This document shows, piece by piece, positions 43,059-52,042 of a stretch of DNA of 64,000 nt (positions within the stretch are counted from its first letter, which is position 1; each line of letters starts with the position of its first letter). Source of the stretch: Lentisphaeria bacterium (GTDB lineage Bacteria > Verrucomicrobiota > Lentisphaeria > Victivallales > UBA1829); assembly GCA_003526375.1 (NCBI GenBank), contig DPDG01000113.1, positions 52,919 to 116,918 on the forward strand, written 5' to 3'. The translations under genes and the position numbers were made by a program. Below the pieces are notes generated by a model that saw only the letters and a list, made by a program, of their open reading frames with translations, was not told the DNA's origin and searched no databases.

Positions 43059-45539
43059 GTGAAGCAAACAATCCGGTTCCCTTTTCTGACTGTATTTGCC
43101 CTGTTTTCGGCATTTGCCCTGAAAGGCGCCCCGCCGGAAATTGAAGTCAGCAACTCCGCGATCCTGCTGAAAGGAGGCGGCGCGGAATATCATTTCGACA
43201 ACGGCAGATTCTTTCATCTGCGGAATGCAGCATATCAAGGCAAACCGCTCTCCATCACAAAACTGGATCTGACTTACCTGATCCACAACGGCGACTGGTA
43301 CTGGGAGGAATCCCCCTTCCCGGATTACAAAATGGGAACCTATCAGTTCAAAACGGAAAAGAAAGGCAATACCGTCCGTCTGGCCGTCACGGCGGAAGGC
43401 CCACGCATGAAACTCGCGAGAACGTTCACGATGCATGGGGACGATCCGACGCTGGAAGTCGGAATCCGCCTTAAAGTCACGGGAGAAAACAAGATCGCGT
43501 GGACAAATCTGTTCGGGACACCGGTTCCGGCGGATTCTCATCTGGTGCGTCTCGTCACTACAGAAGAAAACGGCATTCCGGTTTCCCGCATCCGGAGCTT
43601 CAAGGAACCGTTTCTGGATGAAAAAGGCAACTTCATCGAACTGGGAAATTTCAGAGAACGCGAATGGCCCGCCCTGCCTCTCGCCGGCTCCTATGATCCG
43701 ATCAACAACAGAGGCACCTTGTTCCTGATCCGGCCGGAAAAGAGCCAATGGCTTTTCCGCCTCGGACAGCTTGCCAACAAAAAACGGAAGTATCTCGGCA
43801 TTGCCCCCGCTCACTTCACTCCGGGCGATGGAAACACCTGCCTCAATACGGAATTCAAGATCATTCCTTTTGCAGGAAAACCGGAAGCGCTCCAGGAAAC
43901 AGTCGCGGCTCCGCTGATCCGGGAGCTCAGGAAATACCATCTGATCGCAGATCACTATGAAACAGCCGGACTGATCCATAACAGCGGAGATTTTGCACTC
44001 TGGCAGGAACTGCCGGACAACAAGGTATTCCGCAGCAGTAAAGCCCCCCGTGCCGTGAAAAAAACCGTCACTCTCTATGCAGCCCGCGGGGAAACAGAAT
44101 CCTTCCAACTGGTAGTCAATCCCAAGAATCAGAATCTGAGCGAGGTCTCACTGGAAGTCACACCCCTGCTTTCAGGAGCCGGAACCATCCCCTCCAATCA
44201 AATCACGTGGAACAGCATCGGCTGCATGAAGGCTGAAATTCCGTGGAACTCATCCACAGAAATGCTGGGTGAACAGCCGGACACGCTTCTCGGTCCTCTT
44301 CCGTCCATGTGCCGAAAAGGAGCGGCACAGCCTTTCTTCATCACGGTGAACGTTCCGGAAGCGACAGTGCCGGGAGTTTATGGAGGAAAGATCAAAGTTT
44401 TGAATCAAGGCAGAATCATTGCGGAAGTGCCCCTGAAAATCCGTGTCTGGTCTTTCTCGGTCGCAAATCAGACTTTGACCGCCGCATTCGACTTCTGGCG
44501 GCGCAATCAGAAGTACCCCAAAGAGAAGCAGCAGGCGGTGCAGGACGCCGTGGAGAAAATGGTCGTTGCACACCGGGGAGGCGCCCGCTGGACAGCCATG
44601 CCGTCAGCGAAATGGGATGCGGAAGGTAATCTGACTCATGTGGATTTCAAACCCTTTGACGACTCCATGGAAAAATTCATCCGGAAATATAAACACGGAG
44701 TAATCGTTGCACGCATGTTCATGCTGGGATACGGTCACATTCCACGCAGGAATTTCTTCGGCACGGCAAAAGAGATTCTGACACCGCTCTGGAAGAAAAA
44801 AGTTCTGAGCTTCGCAAAAAGCCTCTCTGCACACCTGAAAGAAAAAGGCTGGAATGACCGCATTGTCTTCGATCTTTTCGATGAACCGAATAACGAATAT
44901 GCCTATATGGTCAACGATACGGTAAAACTTCTGCATACGGTCGATCCGTCCTGGCGTTTCACGCTGGCGGGCAATTATAATCCGCTGTTCAAGGACAGCA
45001 TTCACTACTGGAATGTCACGATGGAAAGCTGCACGCCGTATCTGGCAGAAAAAATCCGCAAAGCAGGAGGCGAGGTCACGGTGTATAATCCGCCGGGTTA
45101 TAGATATACCGAGTCACCCACGCTCGCAAGAGGCAACTACTGGTGGCTCTGGAAAAACCGGATCAGTTACATCTATCAGTGGGTCGTCAACTGCTGGTCG
45201 GAACACGGATATACCGGATGGGACGATTACCGTTATGCTTCCTGGATCGCGCCGGGACCGGAAGGGCCGCTTTCCACGCTCCGCCTCTCCGCGACACGCG
45301 ACGGAATCGAAGATTATGAATACCTGACATTGCTTCGGAAAACAATCCCGGAAATCCGTAAAAGCAATCCGGAACTTGCGGAACAGGGGGAAAGACTCCT
45401 GCAAAGAGTTTCCGAAACTGCCTGGACAACTCCACAGGAAGAAATCGCCGTAGTCGTGACACAAAATCCGGCGGTCTTCCATGAACTTCATAAAGAAATG
45501 GGAAAACTGCTCGACAAAATCGCAACGGCAGCGAAGTGA
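43059..45539 (+). CDS. Exported DUF4091 (GH123-like) glycoside hydrolase family protein
   Basis: 826 residues. A GTG start at 43059 is fixed by AAGGAG eight bases upstream and by the signal peptide (RFPFLTVFALFSAFALKGA). Residues ~25-290 form a beta-rich domain; ~310-465 an Ig-like region with ARGETESFQLVVNP; then a TIM-barrel-like part with IVFDLFDEPNNEY, whose Asp-Glu pair fits the GH123 substrate-assisted catalytic pair. LRLSATRDGIEDYEYLTLL near residue ~755 is the DUF4091 hallmark. Relatives act on N-acetylhexosamine glycans, but many DUF4091 proteins are uncharacterised. It closes the lacI-pilin-enzyme operon and is followed by a perfect-stem terminator. The protein at 54496 is a paralogue. 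Confidence 0.85.
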   Translation: MKQTIRFPFLTVFALFSAFALKGAPPEIEVSNSAILLKGGGAEYHFDNGRFFHLRNAAYQGKPLSITKLDLTYLIHNGDWYWEESPFPDYKMGTYQFKTEKKGNTVRLAVTAEGPRMKLARTFTMHGDDPTLEVGIRLKVTGENKIAWTNLFGTPVPADSHLVRLVTTEENGIPVSRIRSFKEPFLDEKGNFIELGNFREREWPALPLAGSYDPINNRGTLFLIRPEKSQWLFRLGQLANKKRKYLGIAPAHFTPGDGNTCLNTEFKIIPFAGKPEALQETVAAPLIRELRKYHLIADHYETAGLIHNSGDFALWQELPDNKVFRSSKAPRAVKKTVTLYAARGETESFQLVVNPKNQNLSEVSLEVTPLLSGAGTIPSNQITWNSIGCMKAEIPWNSSTEMLGEQPDTLLGPLPSMCRKGAAQPFFITVNVPEATVPGVYGGKIKVLNQGRIIAEVPLKIRVWSFSVANQTLTAAFDFWRRNQKYPKEKQQAVQDAVEKMVVAHRGGARWTAMPSAKWDAEGNLTHVDFKPFDDSMEKFIRKYKHGVIVARMFMLGYGHIPRRNFFGTAKEILTPLWKKKVLSFAKSLSAHLKEKGWNDRIVFDLFDEPNNEYAYMVNDTVKLLHTVDPSWRFTLAGNYNPLFKDSIHYWNVTMESCTPYLAEKIRKAGGEVTVYNPPGYRYTESPTLARGNYWWLWKNRISYIYQWVVNCWSEHGYTGWDDYRYASWIAPGPEGPLSTLRLSATRDGIEDYEYLTLLRKTIPEIRKSNPELAEQGERLLQRVSETAWTTPQEEIAVVVTQNPAVFHELHKEMGKLLDKIATAAK

Positions 45540-45550
45540 TATGCAACATC

Positions 45551-45586
45551 AACTTCTTCCGCCCGGAACAGCGGAAGAAGTTTTAA
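45551..45586 (+). terminator. Terminator of the lacI-pilin-DUF4091 operon
   Basis: Perfect 12-bp stem AACTTCTTCCGC (45551-45562) / GCGGAAGAAGTT (45571-45582), 8-base loop, followed by TTAATT. It lies 11 bp after the stop codon. Confidence 0.8.
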
Positions 45587-45602
45587 TTGTACCGGGGGAC
45601 AC

Positions 45603-45632
45603 AAAAAAGCCCCGCAGGAATGCAGGGCTTTC
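45603..45632 (-). terminator. Terminator of the rubrerythrin gene
   Basis: On the minus strand AAGCCCTGCA, loop TTCC, TGCGGGGCTT (one mismatch), then a T run. It faces the plus-strand terminator at 45551-45586, giving clean separation of the convergent genes. Confidence 0.85.
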
Positions 45633-45693
45633 AGATTTCACTGCCGGGCACAGCCCGTAGAACTGTACCGCGTCAGGAAACAGGCTGCAGAAA

Positions 45694-46230
45694 TCAATAG
45701 TTTTCCGCTTCGATCTCGAAAAATGCCTTCGGGTGCTTACAGGTCGGGCACATTTCAGGAGCCTTTTCTCCGATGTAAACATGCCCGCAGTTGCGGCACT
45801 CCCAGCGGCGCGGCCCGGTCTTGACCCAGACTTCATTCTTTTCCACATTCTCAAGAAGTTTCTTATAACGTTCCTCATGCCGCTTTTCAATCAGGGCAAC
45901 ACGCTCAAAAAGTCTTGCGATATCGTCAAAACCTTCGGCTTTGGCCTCTTCCGCGAAATTCTTGTACATCTCGGTCCACTCCTCATGCTCGCCGGCGGCT
46001 GCCGCGGCAAGATTCTCCGCCGTGCTGCCTATTCCATTCAAAGCCTTGAACCAGAGTTTCGCGTGCTCCTTTTCATTGTTCGCAGTCATCTCGAAGATCG
46101 CGGCAATCTGCTCATAACCTTCCTTGCGGGCGGCGCTCGCAAAATAGGTATATTTGTTTCTTGCCTGTGATTCTCCGGCAAACGCATATGCGAGATTTGC
46201 CGCGGTCTTGCTGCCTTTTAAATCAGCCAT
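45694..46230 (-). CDS. rbr: Rubrerythrin
   Basis: 178 residues. The ferritin-like diiron domain has both ligand sets: the early Glu in YAFAGESQARNKYTYFASAARKEGYEQIA, ANNEKEHAKLWF, then EEWTEMY and ALIEKRHEERYKKLL. The C-terminal rubredoxin domain has two CxxC pairs (CRNCGHVYIG, CPTCKHP). It reduces hydrogen peroxide in the cytoplasm of anaerobes, supporting an anaerobic lifestyle. AAGGAG precedes the ATG. An inverted repeat in the upstream region (46304-46319) could be a redox-regulator site, but matches no consensus I know. Confidence 0.96.
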   Translation of the reverse strand: MADLKGSKTAANLAYAFAGESQARNKYTYFASAARKEGYEQIAAIFEMTANNEKEHAKLWFKALNGIGSTAENLAAAAAGEHEEWTEMYKNFAEEAKAEGFDDIARLFERVALIEKRHEERYKKLLENVEKNEVWVKTGPRRWECRNCGHVYIGEKAPEMCPTCKHPKAFFEIEAENY

Positions 46231-46303
46231 GTCGCTCTCCTTGTTTTCTGATTTTTATTTTTCAGGGCTGTTCCTGAGATAAGCTATTATCTTTTCCGTT
46301 AAA

Positions 46304-46319
46304 TTCAAGCGCTTTTGAA
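46304..46319. promoter_or_regulatory. Inverted repeat upstream of rubrerythrin
   Basis: TTCAAGCGCTTTTGAA: TTCAA and TTGAA arms around GCGCTT. It lies about 75 bp before the rbr start in the AT-rich 46231-46447 divergent region. It is a possible operator; the repressor is unknown. Confidence 0.3.
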
Positions 46320-46381
46320 AATAAAATCCAATTTTTTAGTAATTTTTATTATTTCACACCTCTCTTTTTATAAAAAATGAG

Positions 46382-46409
46382 TTGATTTTTCATATTCGGC
46401 AATTATATT
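46382..46409 (+). promoter_or_regulatory. Promoter of the 46448 gene / exporter operon
   Basis: TTGATT (46382-46387), 16-bp spacer, TATATT (46404-46409), 39 bp before the ATG at 46448. Because the open frame begins inside the -35 box, the upstream start can be dismissed. Confidence 0.6.
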
Positions 46410-46447
46410 TTATTATATCGGGATTATGTAAAGAAAGAGGTGCAATC

Positions 46448-46906
46448 ATGTCAGGATGGATCACTTATCCATTGAAAAAAGAGCCGGAACGCCAGATGCC
46501 GGTGCTTTTCATTCCGGCACTTCACAGCAAATGGATGCTGATGGCGAATGACATCAGGGAAAACCGCAAGCCGACACAGGAAAAATCCGCCTCGCTCGGT
46601 TTCTACTGCGGGCTTCTCGCAGGACAGACTTCCGCCGATTATCCATCGCTGACCGCGGATCTCCCGAAATATACTCTGGACCCTTATGACGCAAAATTTC
46701 TGGCGACACCCAGACTGCTGGACCCCATGTTTCAAGTGACGGTCATCAATTCCGGCGATACCGGGCGGTACCAGGTCCGGGCAGCTGTTTCCCCTGCCCG
46801 GATTTTCATACGCGGTTCTCTGCCTGTGGTTCCGCCGTTCGTCATGGCAAGGGAATGCAGGTACTTCGGATTCAGTCCTTATCTCATGAAAGAAAATAAA
46901 AAATAA
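46448..46906 (+). CDS. Hypothetical protein, first gene of the exporter operon
   Basis: 152 residues. ATG 46448 is chosen for AAAGAGG upstream and the promoter position at 46382-46409. It begins MSGWITYPLKKEPERQMPVLFIPALHSKWM and has no signal peptide, membrane span or Cys-rich motif. Proline and aromatic content suggest a small globular beta/alpha protein, but I recognise no family. It ends 22 bp before the HlyD-type adaptor gene and is probably co-transcribed with it; it may be an accessory or an unrelated passenger. Confidence 0.7.
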   Translation: MSGWITYPLKKEPERQMPVLFIPALHSKWMLMANDIRENRKPTQEKSASLGFYCGLLAGQTSADYPSLTADLPKYTLDPYDAKFLATPRLLDPMFQVTVINSGDTGRYQVRAAVSPARIFIRGSLPVVPPFVMARECRYFGFSPYLMKENKK

Positions 46907-46928
46907 AATGAAAAGCGGGGGGCTTTTT

Positions 46929-47924
46929 ATGAAAAGGAAAAAACTGCTGATCATCGTTTCAATCCTTGTCGCAATTGCGCTTGCCGGAACCGGGTTCTAT
47001 CTTGTTGAAAACCGGATCGCCGACAAATCCGGGCCTCTTGAACTTTACGGCAATGTGGATATCCGTGAGGTCAATCTGGCATTCCAGATTCCCGAACGTG
47101 TCAAAGAAATCCTTGTCGAGGAAGGCGACCTTGTCAGGAAAGGCGACAAACTCGGCACACTGGAAACAGTCCGCATACAGAATTCCATCCGCAAAGCGGA
47201 AGCAGCAGTCAAAGCGCAGGAAGCGGTATTGCTCAAACGCAAAAACGGCCCGCGCAAGGAACTGATCGATCAGGCGCGCGCAATCCTTGAGGCAGAACGC
47301 GCCGTCGAACGTTTTGCGGAAATCAAGTTCCAGCGACAGAACAGACTGTATGAAGCATCGGCACAGTCGCAGCAGTCCAAAGAGGATGCGGAGTCCAATT
47401 ACAGTGTCGCGACGGGAAAGACCAAAGTCGCGCGGCGGGGGCTTGACCTGCTTCTCGCGGGGACACGGGAGGAAGACATCCTTGAAGCCGAAGCCACTCT
47501 CGAAGCACGCAAGGCAGATCTTGCCATTCTGAAACAGCAGCTCAAAGATACGGAGCTGACCGCACCCGCGGACGGCGTAATCCGGAACCGGATTCTTGAA
47601 CCCGGCGACATGGCTTCCCCCGAAAAACCCGCATTCCTGATTGCGATCAGAGATCCGAAATGGGTTCGCGCCTATGTTCCGGAAACAGACCTGACGCGGC
47701 TCAGAACAGGAATGAAGGCAAAAATCTACACTGATTCCCTCAAAACGCCTCTGGACGGATGGGTCGGCTACATTTCGTCCGTCGCGGAGTTCACTCCGAA
47801 AACAGTCGAGACCAAGGAACTGCGCACCGCACTGGTCTATGAAGTCAGAATCTTTGTGAAAGACCCCGGAAATCTGCTCAGGCTCGGAGCCCCTGCGACT
47901 GTCATCATCAATCCGCAGGGGTAA
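46929..47924 (+). CDS. HlyD-family membrane-fusion (periplasmic adaptor) protein, YbhG-like
   Basis: 331 residues from ATG 46929, chosen because a G-rich ribosome site (GCGGGGGGC) precedes it. One N-terminal span (LLIIVSILVAIALAGTGFYLV), then the barrel-sandwich start YGNVDIREVNLAFQIPERVKEILVEEGDLVRKGDKLGTLE, two long coiled-coil helices (residues ~75-190), the second lipoyl half LKDTELTAPADGVIRNRILEPGDM, and a beta-barrel/membrane-proximal end. It would bridge the inner-membrane ABC exporter encoded next to an outer-membrane TolC-like duct such as the one at 9035. Order adaptor, ATPase, permease, permease matches ybhGFSR-type efflux operons. Confidence 0.9.
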   Translation: MKRKKLLIIVSILVAIALAGTGFYLVENRIADKSGPLELYGNVDIREVNLAFQIPERVKEILVEEGDLVRKGDKLGTLETVRIQNSIRKAEAAVKAQEAVLLKRKNGPRKELIDQARAILEAERAVERFAEIKFQRQNRLYEASAQSQQSKEDAESNYSVATGKTKVARRGLDLLLAGTREEDILEAEATLEARKADLAILKQQLKDTELTAPADGVIRNRILEPGDMASPEKPAFLIAIRDPKWVRAYVPETDLTRLRTGMKAKIYTDSLKTPLDGWVGYISSVAEFTPKTVETKELRTALVYEVRIFVKDPGNLLRLGAPATVIINPQG

Positions 47925-47928
47925 AAAT

Positions 47929-49680
47929 ATGAGCGTCATTCTGGAAGCGAAAGACGTAAGCAAGACGTTCCGCCGCGGCAGGGAATTAACACATGCCCTC
48001 ACCTCCTTTTCCCTGACCGCCGAAGCAGGGGAAATCCTCTGCCTGCTTGGTCCGGACGGTTCCGGCAAAACCACGTTCCTGCGTCTGCTGACGGGATTGC
48101 TGCAGCCGGATTCCGGCACGATCCGGGTATTGGGATATGACACTGTCGCAGATGCGGAAAAAGTACAGTCATCCATCGGCTACATGCCGCAGAAATTCGG
48201 GCTCTATGAAGACCTGACCGTCATGGAAAACATGCGTCTCTGCGCGGAAATGCGCGCCGTTCCCGCAGAAATCCGGAGTGAAAGGTTCCGTACTCTGCTT
48301 GAAATGACCGATCTGACAAAATTCACGGAACGCCTTGCGGGACGTCTTTCCGGCGGCATGAAGCAGAAGCTTGCGCTCGCCTGCACACTGGTTTCCGACC
48401 CGAAACTGATTCTGCTCGACGAGCCGACGGTCGGTGTCGATCCGCTCTCGCGGCGGGAACTCTGGCAGCTCCTGAAACATTTTTCCGTTGAAAGAAAAAT
48501 TACGATCCTCGTCAGCACAGCCTATATGGACGAGGCGATGTACGGTTCCCGTGCGCTGATTCTGTATCAAGGCGAAATCCTGCGTTCCGCTCCGCCGGGG
48601 GAAATTGCGGATTCCGCGGCAAAATACACCTTCGATGTCCCTGTTCCGCAGGGAACCAAACCGCGGCGTCTGCGCAAATATCTCTGCGACCTGCCTGCGA
48701 CGATTCATGCTTCCGTGCAAGGACAGACGATCCGCTGGGTCATCGACCCCGGCAGCAAAGTTTTCCATGCACTGCGAGAACTCTCGCCGAAGCCGGGCAA
48801 ACCCTGTTTCGAGGACGGGTTCATGACGACACTCTTTTTTCATCTCCATCCGGACGGAGCAGATACGGACGGCATCGGGGAACCTTTCAATCCGGCTCAG
48901 CAGGACACCTCGAAAAATGAAACGATCGTTGAGGTGAAGGATCTTGTCCGCACCTTCGGCAGCTTCGTCGCGGTGGATCACGTCAGCTTTCAGGTCAGAG
49001 CGGGCGAAATATTCGGACTGCTCGGTCCCAACGGCGCAGGCAAAAGCACAACGTTCCGTATGCTCTGCGGGCTTCTGCCGCTGAACGGAGGCTCACTGGA
49101 AGTCGCCGGAGTCGATCTGCATACAGCCAGTGCAAAAGCGAGAAGAAAGCTCGGTTATGTCGCCCAGAAATTCTCTCTCTACCGCGATCTCTCCACCCGT
49201 GAAAACCTGAACTTTTTCGCCGGAGCCTACGGGCTGCGCGGCGCACACAGGAAACAGCGCATCGAATGGGCGATACAGAATTTCCAGCTTGAAAAATACA
49301 TCGACCTGCCCGCCGGGGAACTGCCGGGCGGTTACAAACAGCGCCTCAGCATGGCGTGCGGGCTGATGCACGAACCGCAGATTCTGTTTCTCGATGAACC
49401 GACCTCCGGCGCGGACCCGTGGGCGCGGCGCGATTTCTGGCAGAGAATCGGAGCGCTGGCGGATTCCGGTGTCACGATCATCATTACGACTCACTTCCTT
49501 GACGAAGCGGAATTCTGCGATTCCATGGTCATCATGATGGCGGGCAGAGTGCTTGCCAAGGGAACGCCGGCGGAAATCCGGAAACTCGCACCGGCACCGG
49601 CGGACGGTTCCACGCCGTCGCTTCAGGACGCCTTCATCGCCGTCACGGAAAAGGAACGCAAGGGAGGAGCGGCAATATGA
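47929..49680 (+). CDS. ABC exporter ATPase with two fused nucleotide-binding domains (YbhF-like)
   Basis: 583 residues. First NBD: Walker A GPDGSGKTT, signature LSGGMKQKL, Walker B LILLDEPTVGVDP. Second NBD (from ~residue 325): Walker A GPNGAGKST, signature LPGGYKQRL, Walker B ILFLDEPTSGADP, H-loop TTHFLDEAE. The first H-loop is replaced (STAYMDEAM), so the first site may be weakly catalytic, as is known for asymmetric ABC pairs. It powers the two permeases that follow. The gene begins 5 bp after the adaptor stop and overlaps the first permease by four bases, showing tight coupling. Confidence 0.92.
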   Translation: MSVILEAKDVSKTFRRGRELTHALTSFSLTAEAGEILCLLGPDGSGKTTFLRLLTGLLQPDSGTIRVLGYDTVADAEKVQSSIGYMPQKFGLYEDLTVMENMRLCAEMRAVPAEIRSERFRTLLEMTDLTKFTERLAGRLSGGMKQKLALACTLVSDPKLILLDEPTVGVDPLSRRELWQLLKHFSVERKITILVSTAYMDEAMYGSRALILYQGEILRSAPPGEIADSAAKYTFDVPVPQGTKPRRLRKYLCDLPATIHASVQGQTIRWVIDPGSKVFHALRELSPKPGKPCFEDGFMTTLFFHLHPDGADTDGIGEPFNPAQQDTSKNETIVEVKDLVRTFGSFVAVDHVSFQVRAGEIFGLLGPNGAGKSTTFRMLCGLLPLNGGSLEVAGVDLHTASAKARRKLGYVAQKFSLYRDLSTRENLNFFAGAYGLRGAHRKQRIEWAIQNFQLEKYIDLPAGELPGGYKQRLSMACGLMHEPQILFLDEPTSGADPWARRDFWQRIGALADSGVTIIITTHFLDEAEFCDSMVIMMAGRVLAKGTPAEIRKLAPAPADGSTPSLQDAFIAVTEKERKGGAAI

Positions 49681-50786
49681 GGGCGACACTTCACAGACTC
49701 GCGGCGCTGACGGTCAAGGAGTCGCGCCAGATCCGGCGGGACCCCAGCAGCATCGCGCTGGCGGTTCTTCTGCCGCTTCTGCTCCTGATCCTGTTCGGCT
49801 ACGGCATGTCCATGGACGTGCGCAACATCAAAATGACGGTCGTCATGCCTGAAAGTTCACGGGAAGCGCTCAACATTGCCGCGCGGATGCAGCTTTCACG
49901 CTATTTCCGGACCTCCATCGTGCGGACTGTGCGCGAGGCGGAGGAACGCATGATCAGTCATAAAGCGGAAGCAGTTCTGTATCTTCCCCCTGATTTCTCC
50001 CATAAGCTCAATGAAGGAAACGTCACGTTGTATCTTGCGGTCAACGGAGTCAATGCGAATCAGGCGCGGTTGATGAGCGCGTATGTGGAAAATGTGATCC
50101 AGCTCTACCTTGCCAAAGAACGGAACGGCGCGGGACTCGGCCCCGTCACGCTTGCGCCGCGCATCTGGTTCAACGACGCCAACGACAGCCGCTATTACCT
50201 CATTCCGGGCGTCATAGTGCTGATCATGACCATCATCGGAGCCCAACTGACCGCCCTCGTCATGGCGCGGGAATACGAACGCGGCACACTCGAATCCCTG
50301 TTCGTATCGCCGGTCAGGAGTTGGGAAATCCTGTTGGCAAAGGCGCTGAATAATTTTGCACTGGCAATCATCGGACTCTCGCTCGCGCTTCTGTTCGCGC
50401 GCTACGTGTTCGGAGTTCCGATCCGCGGGACAGTCTTCATTCTGCTGGCGGTTTCCGCACTCTACCTGCTGGTCATGCTCGGCGTCGGGCTGTTGATCTC
50501 CAGCGTCAGCAAGAATCAGTTCATCGCCTGCCAGATGAGCCTGTTTTTCACTTTCATGCCCGCATTCATGCTGTCCGGCTTCTTCTATGACATCGGCAAT
50601 ATGCCGCAGGCGGTCCAGTGGGTGACCTATCTTGTTCCGGCACGCTATTATGTCACGCTCATGCAGACCCTGTTTCTGGCGGGCGATATCTGGAGCGTGA
50701 TCGTCCCGAACGCCCTGATTCTCGCCGTAATCGCCGTCCTGATGCTCTGCCTGGCATGGTGGAAAACCCCGAAACGACTGGAGTAA
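49677..50786 (+). CDS. ABC-2 type permease (YbhS-like)
   Basis: 369 residues. N-terminal span after ESRQIRRDPSSIALAVLLPLLLLILFGYGMSMD, a ~150-residue periplasmic domain, then five spans with the ABC-2 signature region REYERGTLESLFVSPVRSWEILLAKALNN. It forms the inner-membrane channel with the next gene product and exports a hydrophobic or drug-like substrate in known relatives; the substrate here is unknown. Overlaps the ATPase gene by four bases and ends 2 bp before its partner. Confidence 0.9.
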   Translation: MRATLHRLAALTVKESRQIRRDPSSIALAVLLPLLLLILFGYGMSMDVRNIKMTVVMPESSREALNIAARMQLSRYFRTSIVRTVREAEERMISHKAEAVLYLPPDFSHKLNEGNVTLYLAVNGVNANQARLMSAYVENVIQLYLAKERNGAGLGPVTLAPRIWFNDANDSRYYLIPGVIVLIMTIIGAQLTALVMAREYERGTLESLFVSPVRSWEILLAKALNNFALAIIGLSLALLFARYVFGVPIRGTVFILLAVSALYLLVMLGVGLLISSVSKNQFIACQMSLFFTFMPAFMLSGFFYDIGNMPQAVQWVTYLVPARYYVTLMQTLFLAGDIWSVIVPNALILAVIAVLMLCLAWWKTPKRLE

Positions 50787-50788
50787 AT

Positions 50789-51910
50789 ATGAGTGATTTC
50801 TTTTCCAGACTGTCCGCACTGATCCGCAAGGAGATGCTGGCGATCTTCAAAAATCCGAAGAGCCGCGTCTTCGTGCTGCTTCCTCCGTTTATCCAGATCA
50901 TCATATTCGGATATGCCGCGACACTCGACCTGACGAACATCAATTACGGCTTCATCAACCGCGACCGGGGAAGCGCCGCGCGGGAAGTGCTCGCTGGATT
51001 CAACGGCTCCGGCATCTTCAAACCCGAAGCGGCTCCGGCAAATGAGAAAGCAATGGCAGACCTGATCAACCGCAAGACAATTCTTGAGGGGTTGACATTT
51101 CAGGAGGATTTCACAAGAAAGCTCCTGAACGGGCAGCCCGCCGAGGTTCAGGCTGTCTTCGACGGGCGCAACTCGAATTCCGCGAACATCGCCATGAGCT
51201 ACACCATGGGCGTCATCAGCGAATTCAATGCAGAATTCCGGGAAAAGCACAATCTGCCGCAGCCGGCGATCAGACTGGAGAAACGCACCTGGTACAATCC
51301 GAACTACAACATGCGTTTCTTCATGATTCCCGCTTTGCTGGCGGTGCTGGCAATGCTGGACACCATGATGATGTCTTCGCTTTCCATTGCGCGGGAACGG
51401 GAGGAAGGCACCTTCGACCAACTGCTCGTCGCCCCCTACCGTCCGAGTGAAATCATTGCGGCAAAAGCCGCGACCTACGTCCTTGTGGGGCTCGTCCAGA
51501 TGACCATGATCTTCCTGATTTCGCTGTTCTGGTACCGGATTCCGTTCCACGGTTCCATCGCCCTGCTCTACCTCGGGCTCGTCACATTCATTCTTGCGGC
51601 GGTCGGCGCGGGACTGTGCATTTCCGCACTGTCGAATACGATGCAGCAGGCGATGATGGGGATGTTTCTGACCGCCATGCCGTTCACCCTGCTCTCCGGA
51701 CTCGCCACCCCGATCGACAGCATGAATGATTTCTTCCAGTATCTGACGATGCTCAATCCGATGCGCTACGGCATTGTGATCATCCATCGGATCTATCTGG
51801 AAGGCGCGGGCTTCCTCCTGCTGTGGCGCTTTTTCCTCTATATGTTCCTGATTGCCGCCGTAACGCTCTGTGCCGCCAACGCAATTTTCAAGAAACAGCT
51901 CCACGGCTGA
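50789..51910 (+). CDS. ABC-2 type permease (YbhR-like)
   Basis: 373 residues from ATG 50789, immediately after the previous stop; the long in-frame upstream extension overlaps the previous gene and is not real. The layout matches its neighbour: RKEMLAIFKNPKSRVFVLLPPFIQIIIFGYAATLDL, a periplasmic domain, then REREEGTFDQLLVAPYRPSEIIAAKA and five spans. Together the two permeases make a heterodimeric exporter. Last gene of the operon begun at 46448 or 46929. No clear terminator follows before the gntR promoter. Confidence 0.9.
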   Translation: MSDFFSRLSALIRKEMLAIFKNPKSRVFVLLPPFIQIIIFGYAATLDLTNINYGFINRDRGSAAREVLAGFNGSGIFKPEAAPANEKAMADLINRKTILEGLTFQEDFTRKLLNGQPAEVQAVFDGRNSNSANIAMSYTMGVISEFNAEFREKHNLPQPAIRLEKRTWYNPNYNMRFFMIPALLAVLAMLDTMMMSSLSIAREREEGTFDQLLVAPYRPSEIIAAKAATYVLVGLVQMTMIFLISLFWYRIPFHGSIALLYLGLVTFILAAVGAGLCISALSNTMQQAMMGMFLTAMPFTLLSGLATPIDSMNDFFQYLTMLNPMRYGIVIIHRIYLEGAGFLLLWRFFLYMFLIAAVTLCAANAIFKKQLHG

Positions 51911-51990
51911 CATCAGGATAAAGCGTTATCCCGGTATTCATCCTCCATTCCCTGAATCCGGAAATTTTTTCCTTTTTTCAAAAAAGGGGG

Positions 51991-52018
51991 TTGACAAAAT
52001 CAGCAAATGTCTTATAAT
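51991..52018 (+). promoter_or_regulatory. Promoter of the gntR-pilin-enzyme operon
   Basis: TTGACA (51991-51996), 16-bp spacer, TATAAT (52013-52018). It shows that an in-frame ATG at 52007 lies inside the promoter and cannot be the start. Three GAACAAC copies (52027-52033, 52047-52053, 52059-52065) just downstream might be an operator but could be chance. Confidence 0.8.
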
Positions 52019-52042
52019 ATAAAAAGGAACAACAGGAATGAT

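Noticed and set aside
46382..46447. Longer version of the 46448 protein
   Set aside because: The extension overlaps the promoter -35/-10 boxes and lacks a ribosome site.
52007..52042. Earlier ATG for the GntR regulator
   Set aside because: It is inside the TTGACA-TATAAT promoter (51991-52018), so it would not be transcribed.
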